DNA of 5,995 nucleotides, taken from positions 1-5,995 of the forward strand of contig WFRQ01000218.1 of the NCBI GenBank assembly GCA_015486425.1, read 5' to 3'. Source of the stretch: Deltaproteobacteria bacterium. Lineage in GTDB: Bacteria > Desulfobacterota > Dissulfuribacteria > Dissulfuribacterales > QOAL01. Position 1 is the stretch's first letter. The number at the start of each line of letters is the position of its first letter. The position numbers and the translations under genes are program-made. The notes beneath the pieces are model-generated. The model was not told the DNA's origin. It made no database searches and worked only from the letters and a program-made list of their open reading frames with translations. Below are positions 5,694-5,995 of this stretch, piece after piece.

Positions 5694-5923
5694 ATAAATT
5701 TCAAAAGTGCTTCTGATGCGCATTTAAGGGACGAACGTTCTACATCACCGGATAGCCGTAGCATCAGCAACCACCTTGGAGCGTGGCAATTTACTTGGAG
5801 TAACCTCAGAAAAACGCGCGTGCTCGCCAGTCCGGTGCATGCTATTGTTGAACCGGGATTATGATTTCCTGCATCCATGCAGCAAAAAGTAACTTCTCAA
5901 TAAGTGGTGACAAGTTTCGTGCT
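5694..5923. other. Non-coding region upstream of higBA
   Basis: Two short opposed frames cover part of this (plus 5601-5864, minus 5690-5878), but neither has a ribosome-binding site or recognisable protein features. The stretch holds an 8-bp palindrome GAACGTTC at 5733-5740, a possible but weak HigA operator candidate, and TGCATCCATGCA near 5870-5881. Nothing else stands out. Confidence 0.4.
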
Positions 5924-5972
5924 GGTGCCCAAACTCCAGTTTGGGTACCCAATTGACAGAAGCTCCTGCTTC
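5924..5972. repeat. Two short palindromes, REP-like repeat unit
   Basis: GGTGCCCAAACT (5924-5935) pairs with AGTTTGGGTACC (5938-5949) with one mismatch across a 2-nt centre. Nine bases later, GAAGC-TCCT-GCTTC (5959-5972) forms a second small hairpin. Two spaced palindromes in a gene-free stretch look like a dispersed REP-type unit. Only one copy lies in the window, so dispersal is unproven. Confidence 0.5.
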
Positions 5973-5995
5973 ATTCCTTTTAATACCGGCTGTGC

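Noticed and set aside
5601..5878. Opposed short frames upstream of higB as a third gene of the toxin-antitoxin operon
   Set aside because: There is no ribosome-binding site, no recognisable motif and no conserved spacing to higB; more likely a promoter region.

Overview
The window carries two secreted, calcium-binding type proteins in convergent orientation, a toxin-antitoxin pair, and several mobile or repetitive non-coding elements. Base composition is moderate. The proteins have a Sec signal peptide, thrombospondin type 3 (TSP3)-like calcium repeats, a short dockerin-like module and LVIVD propeller repeats. This mix fits an environmental Gram-negative bacterium; Desulfobacterota or a similar sediment lineage is my guess. 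No phylogenetic marker gene is present, so the taxon is inference only.

Layout. Positions 1-665 (+) hold the C-terminal part of a secreted protein whose start lies outside the window; it ends in a TSP3 repeat and a dockerin-like module. Positions 680-867 hold a complete miniature transposable element (172 bp, TIR-like ends, exact 8-bp target duplication). A strong stem-loop at 994-1031 lies just past the stop of the next gene. Positions 1044-4334 (-) encode a 1096-residue secreted protein, the centre of interest. Its middle third aligns motif by motif with the oligomerising, pore-forming core of anthrax protective antigen (PA) and related binary-toxin B components. The N-terminus carries a dockerin-like module, an Ig-like domain and TSP3 repeats. 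The C-terminus is a seven-repeat LVIVD beta-propeller where PA has its receptor-binding domain. Positions 4347-4694 are AT-rich with no convincing gene. A second, inverted copy of the miniature element lies at 4695-4873, followed by three degenerate 23-24 bp tandem repeats like those at IS21-family ends. A HigB/HigA toxin-antitoxin operon (-) fills 5036-5659. The last 336 bases hold its upstream region and two short palindromes.

How they fit together. The two secreted proteins share the same dockerin-like module, at the C-terminus of one and directly after the signal peptide of the other, which suggests a common surface-attachment or assembly route. No enzymatic (A-component) toxin gene is visible, so the PA-like protein may be a pore former or adhesin rather than half of a classical binary toxin. 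The higBA operon and the repeats look like accessory cargo with no evident functional link to the PA-like gene.
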